A DNA stretch of 64,000 bases from Sanguinoderma infundibulare (Eukaryota > Basidiomycota > Agaricomycetes > Polyporales > Polyporaceae), in contig JAVLRN010000004.1 of NCBI GenBank assembly GCA_032821775.1, positions 1,240,001 to 1,304,000 on the forward strand, written 5' to 3'. This document shows positions 1 to 11,387 of the stretch, piece by piece. The position numbers were made by a program, and so were the translations under genes. Every line of letters starts with the position of its first letter. The stretch's first letter is position 1. The notes below the pieces were generated by a model. The model saw only the letters and a list, made by a program, of their open reading frames with translations. It ran no database searches and was not told the DNA's origin.

Positions 1-2339
1 GGCACCTTCGGTTTGCTTGCCTTCCGCACGAGTTCCCGCATCACCGGAGCGTGTTCGATGGCGTGTATCGCACGATGTGTCGACGTTCCTCGGTCAGGAG
101 AGAAGATTTCTGAGTGTATTCGGACAGCGTATCACCGGGTCGGTCGTTGTCAGGTTCTGATCACAGAGTAGCTCTTATATGCCCAATGTGGTTGCTCTGT
201 TCACGCTCTTAGGGTGAGTGAGTCCATGCATGATGAGATGTGGTCAACTCAAGTCGCAACATCCCCTCAAATTTAGGGGTCGAACATAGGTTTCCCGACA
301 TTCGGGCATCCATAGAGTCCCGGCCTGCAGACAAAGTACCACCCGCAAGTAGAAATGCGTCTCACGACGTAACTGGAAGCCGAAGCATGCCGTGATAGCC
401 GCGGCCTTCGTAACAAGCTTCGTGGTTGCTACAGGTGGACCGATGCCTCATACTGCACCGGTTCTTTCTCATCCCATGTTTCTTAGGTTCATCGACGTCG
501 GGCGTGTTTGGTAGGCTCCCTCGATGCGCTGAGAAACGTTGTTCACCATTGCCGTTGTCCACTCGCTATGCATGGAGCGGTTTCCGTCGAAACAGCCCCA
601 CTCAGATCGCGCCATTGCGAGCGATCAGCGCCCTCGGCCCGGTAATCAATGCGCCTAATCTGCGCCCACACCTTTTGCGGAAGCATGAAGCTTGCAGCCC
701 GATTTGGAGATGCGGGCCTTTTGCTCCTCCTTCCGGCGGCTTCGGTTGATCTTCGCAAAGAAGTCACCACGCTGCTATATTCACACGTTTGTCCTCCGTC
801 GTGTATCCACGGACTTTACTGGCATCTGTCGTTCGCGATTGGCGGAAAGAACAGCGGTCGCGAGCGACCGATCCCGACATCCGTCTTGACGTTTACTCTT
901 TTGCCTTCGACCATCAGGACCCCCTGTTCCTAGTTAACTTATCAGACAGCATATCAACCCGATGTCCGACGAGGAACTCGGTCTGGTGCGTCGAAGTGTT
1001 GGAAAACTAGCGCTGTCGGCTTACTGTGCCTGGTCCCCCGGTATTCATTTATTCCAGGAGAGGAGACCCGGCGATATACCCCGGCAGAGTCCTACGCTAA
1101 CGAAAGTCTCGTCATGCGACAGCCTTGGAGCATCAGCCACATGCGCAGTCTCCAACGCACCTGTGGCCAACTGCACGCCGTGCGCCTAAAATACACGACG
1201 CTTCGAAGTACGTCCTACGTACACGGGGGCTCGTCGGATGAAGCATTGCGTTGCAGCTAACAACTGGTTCTAGGTTCTGTTCGGGGTACGGCATCACGTA
1301 CACAGCACCCACTGGCCTCATAGAGTCATAGGCTCGAATCGCTGGTTACCACCTCTCTTCCCAATGTATCCCGGGGGTGAACACATGGTCGGCGGAGGAT
1401 GGTCCACAGGGTTTCTCAGCCCGCTTAGTCATCATAAGTTCTTTCCAAAGCGAGCACTCCCTTTGAACATCATGGGTCGGCCGCAGGTGATTGGATCCCA
1501 GGTTCGCGCGCCCGCATATCTGATTAGGCGGGCCCGTTGTGGCCATGATGCCGTCAACTTTAAACAGAAGGCTTCGCCCACACTGAGCCAAGACTTCTTT
1601 CTACCCATGGTGAGCTTACGGGTTCCTTCTTTGGAACAGAGCTGACTGTCATCGTTCCGCGCCGATGATGTCGCACAGCACCCTCGGCTTCACCGGACTT
1701 ACGAAGTGCGGAACCGCGCGACCGTCGCGTCGGAGAGCTTGGTCGGGGGTCGCTTGCGATCCTTCGGTGGGTCTGGTCTACAAACAAACCGCTTTCAAGC
1801 GCCTTGCTGCTGAATCTCAGGACATCTAGGCGCATCCCGTTCATCCTTCAATAGTCCGCCACCAGTTGTCTGGATTGAACGTCAAGTAACCTTTGACTGC
1901 CCCTTCTCCCAAACGTGGTCACCCTATGTACTCTGCCCCTGCGGCTGGAAATCGGGAGTGCAAAGGAGATTCGCCGCTCCATAATTGGCAGCATATTCCC
2001 ATGAGAAATGCCTTCCAGCAACGTCGTGGGTAGACAGGATTTACGGTACGTCGTCGCTTCCGCGGGCATCCCGATCTTGGTGATCACGAGAGGGACAGGA
2101 GGGCAGCAGCGAAGGAACCATGCAAGGAGCGGCTTCTATCAAGAGATCCACACGCCCGCAGCCTTGCGTACTTGCATTGGTGTGAACCGCCCGTCTTCTT
2201 GTCCGGTTCTCACTTCTTCTAGTCCGTTTGACGCAGGGCGTCTTCTTGTTCTCATGGCGTTCTTCATATAGCTACTCGGACGTTTCCCTGGACCTGCCAG
2301 ACACTCTCCTCTCCTCCCTAGAGCGCCTCGCCCTCCACC
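1..2339. other. Stretch without a supported gene
   Basis: Short overlapping reading frames occur on both strands, but none has family-like motifs, consistent codon use or a convincing exon chain. The end of the stretch would hold the promoter of the membrane-protein gene that follows. Confidence 0.6.
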
Positions 2340-3749
2340 ATGTCGGCCGCAACTGCATTTTCTCTTCCAAAAGCTGAGGTGCGTGTTCGGTGATCTAGCT
2401 GATGGGACGTACGCGCTCATGGTTATCGCCTCCTCCAGCTTATTGCACTGTTTCTCGAGTCCCTACTCTTTGGGGCCTTCGCTGTGTTGTACTTCATATC
2501 GATATGGATCCTGATGTACCGCGAACACCATCATGGCCGCACGCGGCTGAACAAGTGGATGCTCGCGACGGCGACGACCATGTTCATCCTCGGTATTGCG
2601 GTGAGTGCTCTTCCCCGCCACTTCCTTTCAAGGGCTCATTCTTACTGCGCGGGTACAGCATCTATGCTTCGACCTTCAGCGAGCCATCGACGGCTTCATC
2701 TCTCATGGAGGTACCCCAGACGGCACCAACGCCTTCTACAGTCGACTGAACAATCCAACGCACGTCGGCAAGTCAACCATCTACATCACGCAGACCTTGG
2801 TTGGGGACAGTTTCGTGGTACGATCCTTCGCCTCTCCTTTGGCGGACTATGCGCTAACAGGCCCGTGCAGACATATCGAATGTTCATTGTGTTCAACCGG
2901 AATCCGTGGATCCTCATCCTACCTTTGTCGCTCGTGGCTGGCACCGCCAGTAAGCGTCGGATTGTTTTGGCTTTCGGATGGAATGCTGACTGCACTGCTG
3001 ATCCAGTCGCTGGCTACGGCATATGCGTCGTGCTCACGCAACTCAAAGGGGGCGGCGCGATCTTCGAAGGGGGACTCGTTCCCTGGATAACGTCGTTCTT
3101 TGCCCTTTCCCTTACTACAAACGTCATCGCGACGCGTGAGTACCCTCCTGTTTGCGGCGTCTCCCACCGTCCTCTCGTCTCTGAGTCTTATCTCCCTTCT
3201 GCCCAGTTCTCATCTCAGGACGCATCATGTGGTCCAACTACAAGGTCCGCCGGTATCGGGCAGGCTACGGCGCGCTCTCGCACTCCGGTGTCATCGAGAC
3301 CATCGTCCAGTCCGCAGCCATCTACTCCGCCGCACTCATCTCGCTGCTCGCGACGTACGTCTCCGGTTCGAACGCGCAGTACATCTGCCTCGACTCGCTC
3401 CAGCCGATCATCGTGAGTGTACCTAGATCGTCGATCGCGTCGCGCGTGTTGAGCTGAGGCCGCGACTTCGCAGGGCATCACGTTCACGCTGATCATCATC
3501 CGCGTCGGCCTCAACGAGACCGCGAGCGAGCACTCGAAAGGGCACATAGTCGATTCGCGGGTCGTGCCAGCGCATAACGTACACCAGATCCACGCCGCGC
3601 AGCAGTACCCGATGCGGCCGCTCGCCATCAGCGTCTCGGTGTCAAGAACGCACGACCGTGCGAGCTTCGAGGGGTACGACCACAAAGAAGTCACCGTCTC
3701 CAGTGATAAGGAGTTCGACATCGAGAGCGGGAGTGGAGGCTCGCCATGA
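2340..3749 (+). CDS. Multi-pass integral membrane protein, basidiomycete-expanded family
   Basis: A seven-exon gene can be assembled with consistent phases: 2340-2378, 2439-2600, 2659-2817, 2871-2949, 3007-3135, 3207-3412 and 3474-3749, giving about 349 residues. The start is chosen because ATG at 2340 gives a short first exon (MSAATAFSLPKAE) that splices in phase, as in the related gene at the end of the window. The protein has about seven hydrophobic segments, for example LFGAFAVLYFISIWILMY, followed by a hydrophilic tail of about 80 residues rich in charged and Ser residues. Agaricomycete genomes carry many proteins of this layout: an N-terminal helix pair, a motif like YITQTLVGDSF, then TYRMFIVFNRN, and a last helix before the cytoplasmic tail. 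Their function is unknown, and a receptor or transporter role would be a guess. Two relatives lie at 56.8 kb and 63.4 kb. The exon 1 boundary is the least certain part. Confidence 0.8.
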
Positions 3750-5075
3750 CCATGATACATGCCCTGCGTTCGGTGTGCTGGACTTTGGGGAGAGAGATGC
3801 CGCGGTTCGAGATGTGTACACTATTTAACTTAGCTACCGCCGCGCGGCGCAGCTGTCGAGAAGGGTTTGTCGTGTTGCGTCCGTTCGTTTCGCAACTGTT
3901 GATAGGCGCACTGCCCGTGCCTGTAGTTTCGATAAGATGTAGCATTACTGCCTTGTCGTCGAGTCCTTCGTTACTACATCAATTTCATTCCTACTGTAAA
4001 TACTTACATCTGCCCTTGGTCTCTACAGGCTTGCCCTCAACTGTTGGACTCGAGTGACGTCGTATGCTATCCTGGCCTAGCGATTTGGGTGTGTGATTCA
4101 ACTCCATAAACAGGTGTGTGGTTCCAATCCCGCTGCGATCATTTTTACCCTGCCCCAAACTCCGGTTGGCTTAATTGATGACGAGAGCATTTCACGTTCT
4201 TCCGGTAAAATCTTGTGGTTAACGTCAACGAGCTCGCCCGATGCTCGAAATTGGAGGCCGAGAGTTTCGTTTTCATCCAAGTTGCTGCGCGTTCCTCCCT
4301 GTCTCACGCGTCTTTTAAGCCTCATATACAACTCCACTCGCGACGCGTGGTTCGGCACGCGTTCGCGTCGGATCCTAACACGACCATCTTTCTCTCCCCT
4401 TTCGCGAGCGCCCACTCTACAACATTCCCCTTTCATGTTACGATTCGTGGTACGAGCCACACTGCAAGTCCTCAATTCATGTCGCCGCCGCTCTGAAAAT
4501 CTATATACATCGAGACCATCATTGCCCAAGACATTCTTCTTCGGGCTGAACTTCGTCGGACCATGAAGGTCTGGCTCTTCGATCAGGTGAGTAAGGCATG
4601 ACATTCAGGACAAAAATATCTTTCACCGTCTCGGAGGGTATGAAAATAGTACAACCAATCGCAACCTCTCGGGGTAGAACGAGACTGGGACGGTACTCAC
4701 CATTGATACTGCCATTGCGCTAGAAACGCCGCTGAACTGGAGCGGGGGTTTCGAGATTGTTTGTAGCTTGACCCTTGAATGTGTGCACTGGTCGAGTTGT
4801 ACCTATCCATGTTACAAGAACTCTCACAAACTCCTGGACGTGCGGAGAACGGACGTATGATTCCCTGGCGCATGATGCGAAAGTGGGCTTCTTCTCCATA
4901 GAACTTCCAAAAACTGCCTTAGGCCTCGCGATGGCGAGTGGATGCCGGCAACCTGTGCCATGACTGAAATATCTACTACCATGACCAGGGTGGCATGCCC
5001 ACGGGCGTCCTTTGCTGAGTAATCCTTCGTGGCATGAGTATGTACGTTCCCTAACCAGCGACAAGGACGGCAAGA
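3750..5075. other. Intergenic stretch
   Basis: Open frames on both strands between about 4090 and 4600 overlap each other and resemble no family I recognise. A sequence around 4110-4135 resembles a tRNA T-arm but does not fold into a tRNA. No gene is supported. Confidence 0.55.
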
Positions 5076-5878
5076 ATGCCCCACATGTCTTTCCTCAGCT
5101 CGCCACTCCTGACCACACCGTTGCTGAAAATCCCTCTTCTCGTGGGTAATGGCCTCGTCACGTACTATGCCATGACGCCCCCGACGCCAATAGCTCAGAA
5201 GAGCGAGCACAAAGCCAACGCGGACTTCACATCCAATCTTCGGTTCGCCGAATTCCTTAGACTGTGCACTTTCATGTCCAAGGTATGCAACGCACGCGCG
5301 CGTTCGTCCCGAAACCGACTAACATAGCACACAAGCTCTTCTTCTGTGGCGTCGCTGCCACGGAAGTTATAGCGATCCTCGCTCACCAGCATCCAACGTT
5401 GGGCTTGAGCGAGACCGTTACCCGCCTCCTTCCCGTACCTGCAACGTTGCGCGTCACCGCGACCTCCGTGGCGGCATGCCTCGTCGGGAGTGCAGGTGGC
5501 CTGATCAGGTTGTGGTGCAACCGCACGCTGGGACGCTTCTTCACATGGGAGGTCACCGTGCGCGAGAACCATCAGCTTATCACGACGGGACCATACGCCA
5601 TCGTCCGCCACCCGGGCTACGCGGCAAACACGCTGAACCAGATCGGAAACGCGATGCTGCTCACCGCGGCGGGGTCGTACTACACCGAGGCTGGCCTGTG
5701 GAACTCGACCGCGGGAAGGGCGGCCGGTTACGCGGTCATCGGGTATAGGGTGTGGCTGATAATGCAGCTGCTGGGAAGGTCGGCGAAGGAGGACAAGCTG
5801 CTGAGGGCGACGTTTGGGGAGCAGTGGGACGAGTGGGCGAAGAGGACGCCGTATCGCTTGATTCCATTCATCTACTGA
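5076..5878 (+). CDS. Protein-S-isoprenylcysteine O-methyltransferase-like protein (ICMT family)
   Basis: Two exons (5076-5282 and 5336-5878) give a protein of about 249 residues. The C-terminal half has the family signature: VRENHQLITTGPYAIVRHP is the conserved RHP-containing cofactor-binding segment, followed by PGY and then a hydrophobic stretch. The acidic EEDKLLRATFGEQWDEWAKR region near the end matches the conserved E..L...FG..W..Y pattern. Several membrane segments precede it. Family members methylate the carboxyl group of prenylated C-terminal cysteines with S-adenosylmethionine at the endoplasmic reticulum. Agaricomycetes carry several divergent paralogues, so the substrate of this copy is not certain. 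Two start codons lie close together (5076 and 5085); the first is used here. The 3' splice site before CTCTTCTTC was chosen because it keeps the frame. Confidence 0.8.
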
Positions 5879-6280
5879 GATGGTCTCCGGTCGTAATAAA
5901 CAGTGGGGTCCTCCGCGATTCAACTCGCTTCTGACTCTGAAGTCGCTTTGTCCTGTTAGCTACTGCGCGCACATCGTAAGCTCGTAGTTTCACGCCGAAT
6001 AGGTCCGTTTGAACCGTACCTTTCATCATCCTAAGATCAACACCAAAGTTGTGAGAATTTCACTTTAAATAAGAATGGTCGACAGCTGAAGACGGGCGAG
6101 CCCGCGACGAATCCTAGTGCAAGCGTCGTAATCCGGGAGAATTGAAACAGAGTTTGCAGTGATGGCAAGTCGTCGTTCGTGTTCGGCCCCAGGCGCTTGA
6201 GCCTCGTAACGCGTGACCGTCACTCCACGTGAGGTCGTGTCACAGCAATCGAATTTTGGCCCCCTGCTTTCCTCCTCCCG
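5879..6280. other. Spacer between the ICMT-like gene and the transposon
   Basis: About 400 bases holding the probable 3' untranslated region of the methyltransferase gene. Nothing else is recognisable. Confidence 0.6.
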
Positions 6281-6288
6281 CCGCCGAT
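6281..6288. repeat. Target-site duplication, left copy
   Basis: The 8-mer CCGCCGAT sits directly before the first base of the left terminal inverted repeat, and an identical 8-mer sits directly after the right one at 16653-16660. Exact duplication at both ends defines the insertion site. Confidence 0.93.
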
Positions 6289-6902
6289 CACCTGATCATC
6301 ACGGTGTTCCCACATAATTAGGCTGGCATGACTCGTATCACATGGCAGCCTAATAAGCCCAAAACACGCTAAACCCCAGCACTACCAGTATTACTACCAA
6401 TACACCCCTCCAGTATACTATTTAAGGTAAGTATCAGCGTCCCCGCTATCAAGTCGTTATCTGGGTTACTGATAACGCCGCCATCATTGATCACAGATAA
6501 TGCCGGGTGTTGAATACGAGGTTCCCGCGCATCCCGCCGGCGCCACCGCTCCCTCCCACGTTCACCGCTGCTGGACTAGTCGTGCTCGCTGTCTGAGACA
6601 GCGAGCATGACTATCTCCACCAGTTCCTGCCCGTTTCATCCCATTCTTTCGCTAATTGTACTTAACTATGTCCCTAGATCACGTTTATCAACGTTTCAAG
6701 CCACTACAGTCCCCTCCGCCCTTCCTGGCGGCACCTTGAGAGTTCTCGACCGCAGTCGGCGCCAACCGCGGGCGTTGAGTATTGCGCGCCTTCGGCAAAC
6801 TCGCTTCTCGCGTCGAGGCCCATGCCCGTGGGTTCCCGCCTTCCCACCGCCGCCGCTGCTCCCTCCCACGTCCGCTGCTGCCGGACTAGTCATGCTCGCT
6901 GT
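6289..6902 (+). repeat. Left terminal inverted repeat of the KDZ element
   Basis: This stretch is nearly identical to the reverse complement of 16036-16652. It contains a short unique terminal part of about 290 bp, then one copy of a subterminal unit with a near-perfect palindrome at 6579-6611. Confidence 0.9.
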
Positions 6903-7355
6903 CCGCCTCTCTCTTACCTGTGCTCCCGGCTTGGCTGGTGCCAGGGTGTGCATGACCAGAACGCTGCGCGCATGATGGATGCGGTGTGTTGTGTGCTCAC
7001 AAGTTACACTCTCACATGTGGCCACGTGACACATGTAGGCATCTTGGCACCCAACGCAAGCGCGCTGTACTCAATGGGCTGCACCCTTGTCCTATTAGAT
7101 AGCGCAAGCCCAGACACATCTCCATCAGAACATTGCCAAGGGACCGACGTGATGTGATTGATCTAGAGTCCACAGTGCAAATAACAACGTAATAGCCCAC
7201 AGAAACAGTTTTGAACCGTACGTAGAAGCACGAACTACATGATTATGGGACTAAGATGCTGATGAGAGGTGGGATGAGAAAAAACGATGGGAGAATGCAT
7301 GGAAAAAATAATGGGGAGGACAGAAAAAATGATGGGGGAATGGGTCCGATGATAT

Positions 7356-9110
7356 CTACGTGCTCGTGCGCTTGCACTTAGTTCCGGCCCTGGAACGAGA
7401 TGCAGATGATGAAGGGCCGGTTGCCGGAAACCCAGCAGATGAAGAGGCAGCGCCTGCTAAAGATGTGGGAGTTGACGACGATGCGGTGGGGGCTGACGAC
7501 AACGTGGTGGGGGCTGACGACAACGCAGTGGGGGCTGACAAAGGGGTAGAAGCCGACGACGACATGGGGCGAGGTTTAGCTGTCCGAGGCTTCCGAGTCT
7601 TCTTGGCAATGGCCATCGAGCGACCATCGGGGCCGGTGACGACGTTGACGGCGATGAAGGTTCCGCCATGGTGGTCGCGCTTGTGGGACTGCGCATCTAT
7701 CGAGGTCGAGGTCCCAGACGGTGGGTCCACAGGTGCTGGCGACGTTGCAGGGGCCACCTCCACTGAAGAATGGCCAGACGCTTCCACAGGGTGAGAGACG
7801 TTGAGGGTGTTGGACTCGGCGGAAGGCGTGGTGGATGCCTCGATGCTGCTGGTAGCACGCTTGCGCTTCCAGGCTTCCCACTCCTCATCCGACAAGGAGC
7901 GGAAATGGGCGTGGCCACTCTTGAACGCGCGAATGAGGGTCTTGAGCTCAGGTGCAGAGCAGATTTCTCCAGGGGGGCAAAACTTCGGCAATGGCCAGGC
8001 GTCGAGAATGATGCCAATGCGTGCGGTGACGTGCACGTCGAAGTTCTTGTACGACATGCGGCCGGGATCACCGCGTCTCGACGCGGCACCTGAACACTGT
8101 GGCATGAGTCATTGGAGGTGGGGGAAGGTACAAAGAACTCATGGAGACACGACAAGATCAACCACGCGGCCTCTTTCTTCAGGTTCAAGATGTTTTGAAT
8201 GTAGTTGAACGCAACACCTATGTCAACACATCGTCAATGCGAAATGTGATGTCAAAGTAAACTGCAGCGCACCTTGAACACCAGAAATGCAGTACCCCTC
8301 CATCTTCTCCGCAAGGTTTTCGCCAGTGTTGCCAGTCGCCATGACAATGAAGTCCGTGATGCGGTCGCTGGACCTGAAGAGGTGCGGAAGCATGAAGTCA
8401 GTGGTGGAGGGGCGAACGTTGACCATGAAGGTCTCCACGCCAGTGCGGATGTAGAGATCCCCAAGCTGCGGCGACAGATGGTTCAGGCGGCACACAAGGG
8501 GGAGGACAAAAGGGCGATGTACCAAGGTGTCGACGGCGGCCAGTGTGGCCCAAGCATCGTGGAACTCGTTGATGGGGAATGTATGCGAACCGTGTGTGTT
8601 GTTGTCTGTCCGCTCCGCCAGCTCGCGCAGCCGCTCCTCTGTTGCCTCCATCTGCTCCTCCTTGGACATTGAGTGCCACGCCGCCGCAATCTCCCTGGTC
8701 AGGTCTCCGTCCGAGACTCCCAACTGCTCAACGCCCTCTGGCAGGGCTGCCAAATCATAAGCCAACGTTGAGGAAAACAAACAAACAAACGCACCTGCAT
8801 TGCGCTTCTCAACCTCCAGGCTGAAGAATGCATTCCATCAGCTATGCTTCTGGGAGCCAGCCTTGAGACGGGTCTGGTGCATAATGAGACGGTAGTAGTG
8901 GAGAGTTGTGTGGCGCCCAAGATGCTCATGCATGGCCTCAGCCTGATCCCACATCACACGCCTCGCTTCGTCAAGTGCCACCTTCTCGTTTTCGCGACGC
9001 TGCACTTTAAGCCGGTTAATACTATACCTCTCCATTTCAGTTAGCTTCCGAGATACATGGCGACGATATATCTGCTGGGTCTTCGTCGGCTTACGAGTTC
9101 ATGTGGTGTA
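7356..9110 (-). pseudogene. KDZ accessory gene 2: HMG-box-like protein, interrupted by TGA
   Basis: Exons read on the minus strand: about 9110-8792, about 8760-8500, about 8480-8270, a small exon near 8215 and a last exon from about 8065 to the stop at 7356. Right after the TGA at 8838-8840 comes WNAFFSLEVEKRNA, spliced to a part reading LTREIAAAWHSMSKEEQ, which looks like an HMG box. The next exon (TGVETFMVNVRPSTTDFMLP ... GYCISG) and the last one (YKNFDVHVTARIGI, then a Ser/Thr/Pro-rich tail with basic patches) belong to a protein type that I recall occurring widely in Agaricomycetes near KDZ transposases, with no known function. The TGA follows the tail KAGSQKHS of an otherwise open 5' part, so this copy appears broken unless the true start lies after it. 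Exon limits are approximate. Confidence 0.6.
7466..7557 (-). repeat. 27-bp tandem repeat inside accessory gene 2
   Basis: A GTGGGGGCTGACGACAAC-type unit repeats about three to four times. On the coding (minus) strand it gives a run of SSAPT-containing nonapeptides in the Ser/Thr/Pro-rich tail of the accessory protein. Confidence 0.75.
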
Positions 9111-9690
9111 ACGGTCAGGCAGGCCCAAGCCCCTCCGCAGATGCAAATGAGCCATGACAACAACCAATTAGCACAGCAATGGCAACGAGATTAGAATCGG
9201 GACCCAGGGACCAAGAGGATCTATGAGATGCCAAGTCAAAGTGAGCCGCCACGGAGCCAACAATGATCTCGTACAGCGTAATGAGGGTGCTGCCGTGAGA
9301 TGCGTGTCTAACGTCGAGCGCAAAGGGACGAGAGCAGCGACGATGGAGCAAAAAACAGCAGAGTGACATGACGACGAAGAACAAGACAATGGGGGCACTG
9401 CCCTCAGCCACTGGAGCCACTAGAAGAGGGATCGGACGGGTCTGTGGGGGCGGGTGAGGGTATGGCTGAGGCCTGAGGCTTAGACACTACCGCCGCAGAG
9501 CTTAAGTACTGCAGAAATGCGCATACGTAACACAATCACATTTTCAGCCAGTATACAGGATATTTGTGCAACAAATTGGCATGAGAACATACAGCACTAC
9601 CGACAGCAACGGCCACGTCGCCCGTGAGCCGACCCTGAGAGCTGACGCGAGGCGAGGCACAGCGACCGATGGCGATGGACAGACCAGGCG

Positions 9691-11085
9691 TCACGGATCA
9701 GGGGCGAGCCAGCTCGGGATAAGTCCCCACAGCTGTGTGGCCCCCCTTGTAGTCAATGAGAGGGGGGGGGTTGTCACAGTGGTGATGAACTGATACATGC
9801 CCTTGGAATAGACGTAGGCCTGCATGACGTAGAGTTGCTGGAGGTGGTCATACTCGTTGGCCGCGAACCAGATGTCCATGGCAGGGCCAAGGTCGATGAT
9901 GGGAACAGGGTTCGTGGCGTCAAAGAGATTCTGGGAAGGCGGGCGAATGATTTGGCGGAGGGTATCAGGGGAGAATGCAATGACCGAGTGCGCGTCGTCA
10001 CCACTCTCATCGTGCAAATGAACGGCTAGATAACAGATGAGTACTACGTCATCACGGAAGAGAGGACGAGCTCACCATTGACAGCTGCCGACAGATCACC
10101 AGTGATGTCGATGGTGTTGGTTGACGATGTGTGGAGCATGGGCCTGAAGACAGCCTTGGACTTGGCCATAGATGTGGACTGGGGCTGGTTATACAGAAGG
10201 TACCGAGTGCGCCCCGACTCCGCCCCAGGCAAGGAAGCAGCTCACTCAAGTGTAGTGGTGGAGGGCTTGGTGGGGGGCTCGGTGGGGGAAGGCTGCGCAC
10301 GAGAAGCTGACGACACAGACATGGACTGGAGGAGGGACTTCTTGGAAGGGACATTCGTTGCGAACTTGACATCTCCGATACGAGACAAAGATGGACCCTT
10401 TTCCGGGGACGCCGAATGAGGATTACTGGTCTTAACGGGAGATGAAGAGCGAGAAGGGAAAGGGTCGGTGAAAGCAGGCAGATCAGTGGGGTACTGAGGG
10501 GCCAAGTGGTCCCTGTCCGTGAAGTGTGTGATAGCATCGAGGAACATTGGGACCCGTTTCACCTCAAACTGGGCACCCTTCAGGTAGCACTTGGGGTTGA
10601 CAAAGGACACCCTGTAAGACGGTAAGAAGATATAAATGAAGAGACTCTGAAACGCACCAGTCGCAACCGACGTAAATACCGTTCTCATTTGCAACGTGCA
10701 GGGAGTAAATACGATCCACTCCGGTATACATCGTCCTCGCAGATGAGGCAAAGAAATGGGTAAGCAGCTCCTGGCGGTCGTTGACGTTGACGATCTGCTT
10801 GATGACCTCTTTTTGAAGACGCCACGCACTCCCTGCATCCTCCTCGTTTTGGCAGATGATGACAATGGGGAGAAGGTCAGGCCAGCGGCCCCTAGGCGCA
10901 TTGCTAGGCCTGCCAGCAAGAAGATGGGGAAGAGCGAAAGAGAGAGAGGTGATCGATCAGGCTCGATTGGGGGGTAGACGTCGATCGATCAGAACGTACC
11001 ACTCTGTATGCACCCGAGGGTGCTTCTTGTCTAACACCACCCAGATCGCGCCATGTTTGGGCTTGCTGGCCATGTCACCACGCAT
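9691..11085 (-). CDS. KDZ accessory gene 1: protein possibly related to the RNase H1 N-terminal/viroplasmin fold
   Basis: Exons on the minus strand: from about 11085 (MRGDMASKPKHGAIWVVLDK), about 10910-10660 (LLPIVIICQNEEDAG ... NENGIYVGCDW), about 10613 onward (VSFVNPKCYLKGAQFEVK, then a Ser/Pro-rich linker), and the last from about 10025 to the stop at 9691. The pattern GIYVG..W followed by an insert and then VSFVNPKCYLKGA resembles the small RNase H1 N-terminal/viroplasmin domain, which binds RNA-DNA hybrids in other proteins. I give this only as a possibility. The gene runs in the same direction as the transposase and lies directly downstream of it, so it may be an accessory factor for transposition. 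No internal stop was seen in the parts traced. Exon joins inside 10050-10450 are not certain. Confidence 0.5.
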
Positions 11086-11387
11086 ACTGTGAGGATGGAG
11101 GGGTAGAGACAAGGCAAGGGAAGGAGAGGATGGGAAGCATGGATGAACGATGAGCACTTTTGTGCCGCTGAATGTGCATTCAGCTCCTGGTTGCTCACAT
11201 GTTCAAGCACGGCTTCGACTGCTCCCACTCCTTCACTTCTTCGAGTGAATTGGCGTGAATACTATACCAATTATCACAATTAACTATATATTACCACAAC
11301 TTAGCGAAGACATAAAGCTCGGTTGGGCGCTCCGAATATTTTTGAGTCCAAACGATGTTCAACCATTCCAATACAACATCATAAACA

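Noticed and set aside
4066..4135. Possible tRNA near TGGCCTAGCG ... GGTTCCAATCCC
   Set aside because: Neither acceptor nor T stem pairs; chance or very old remnant.
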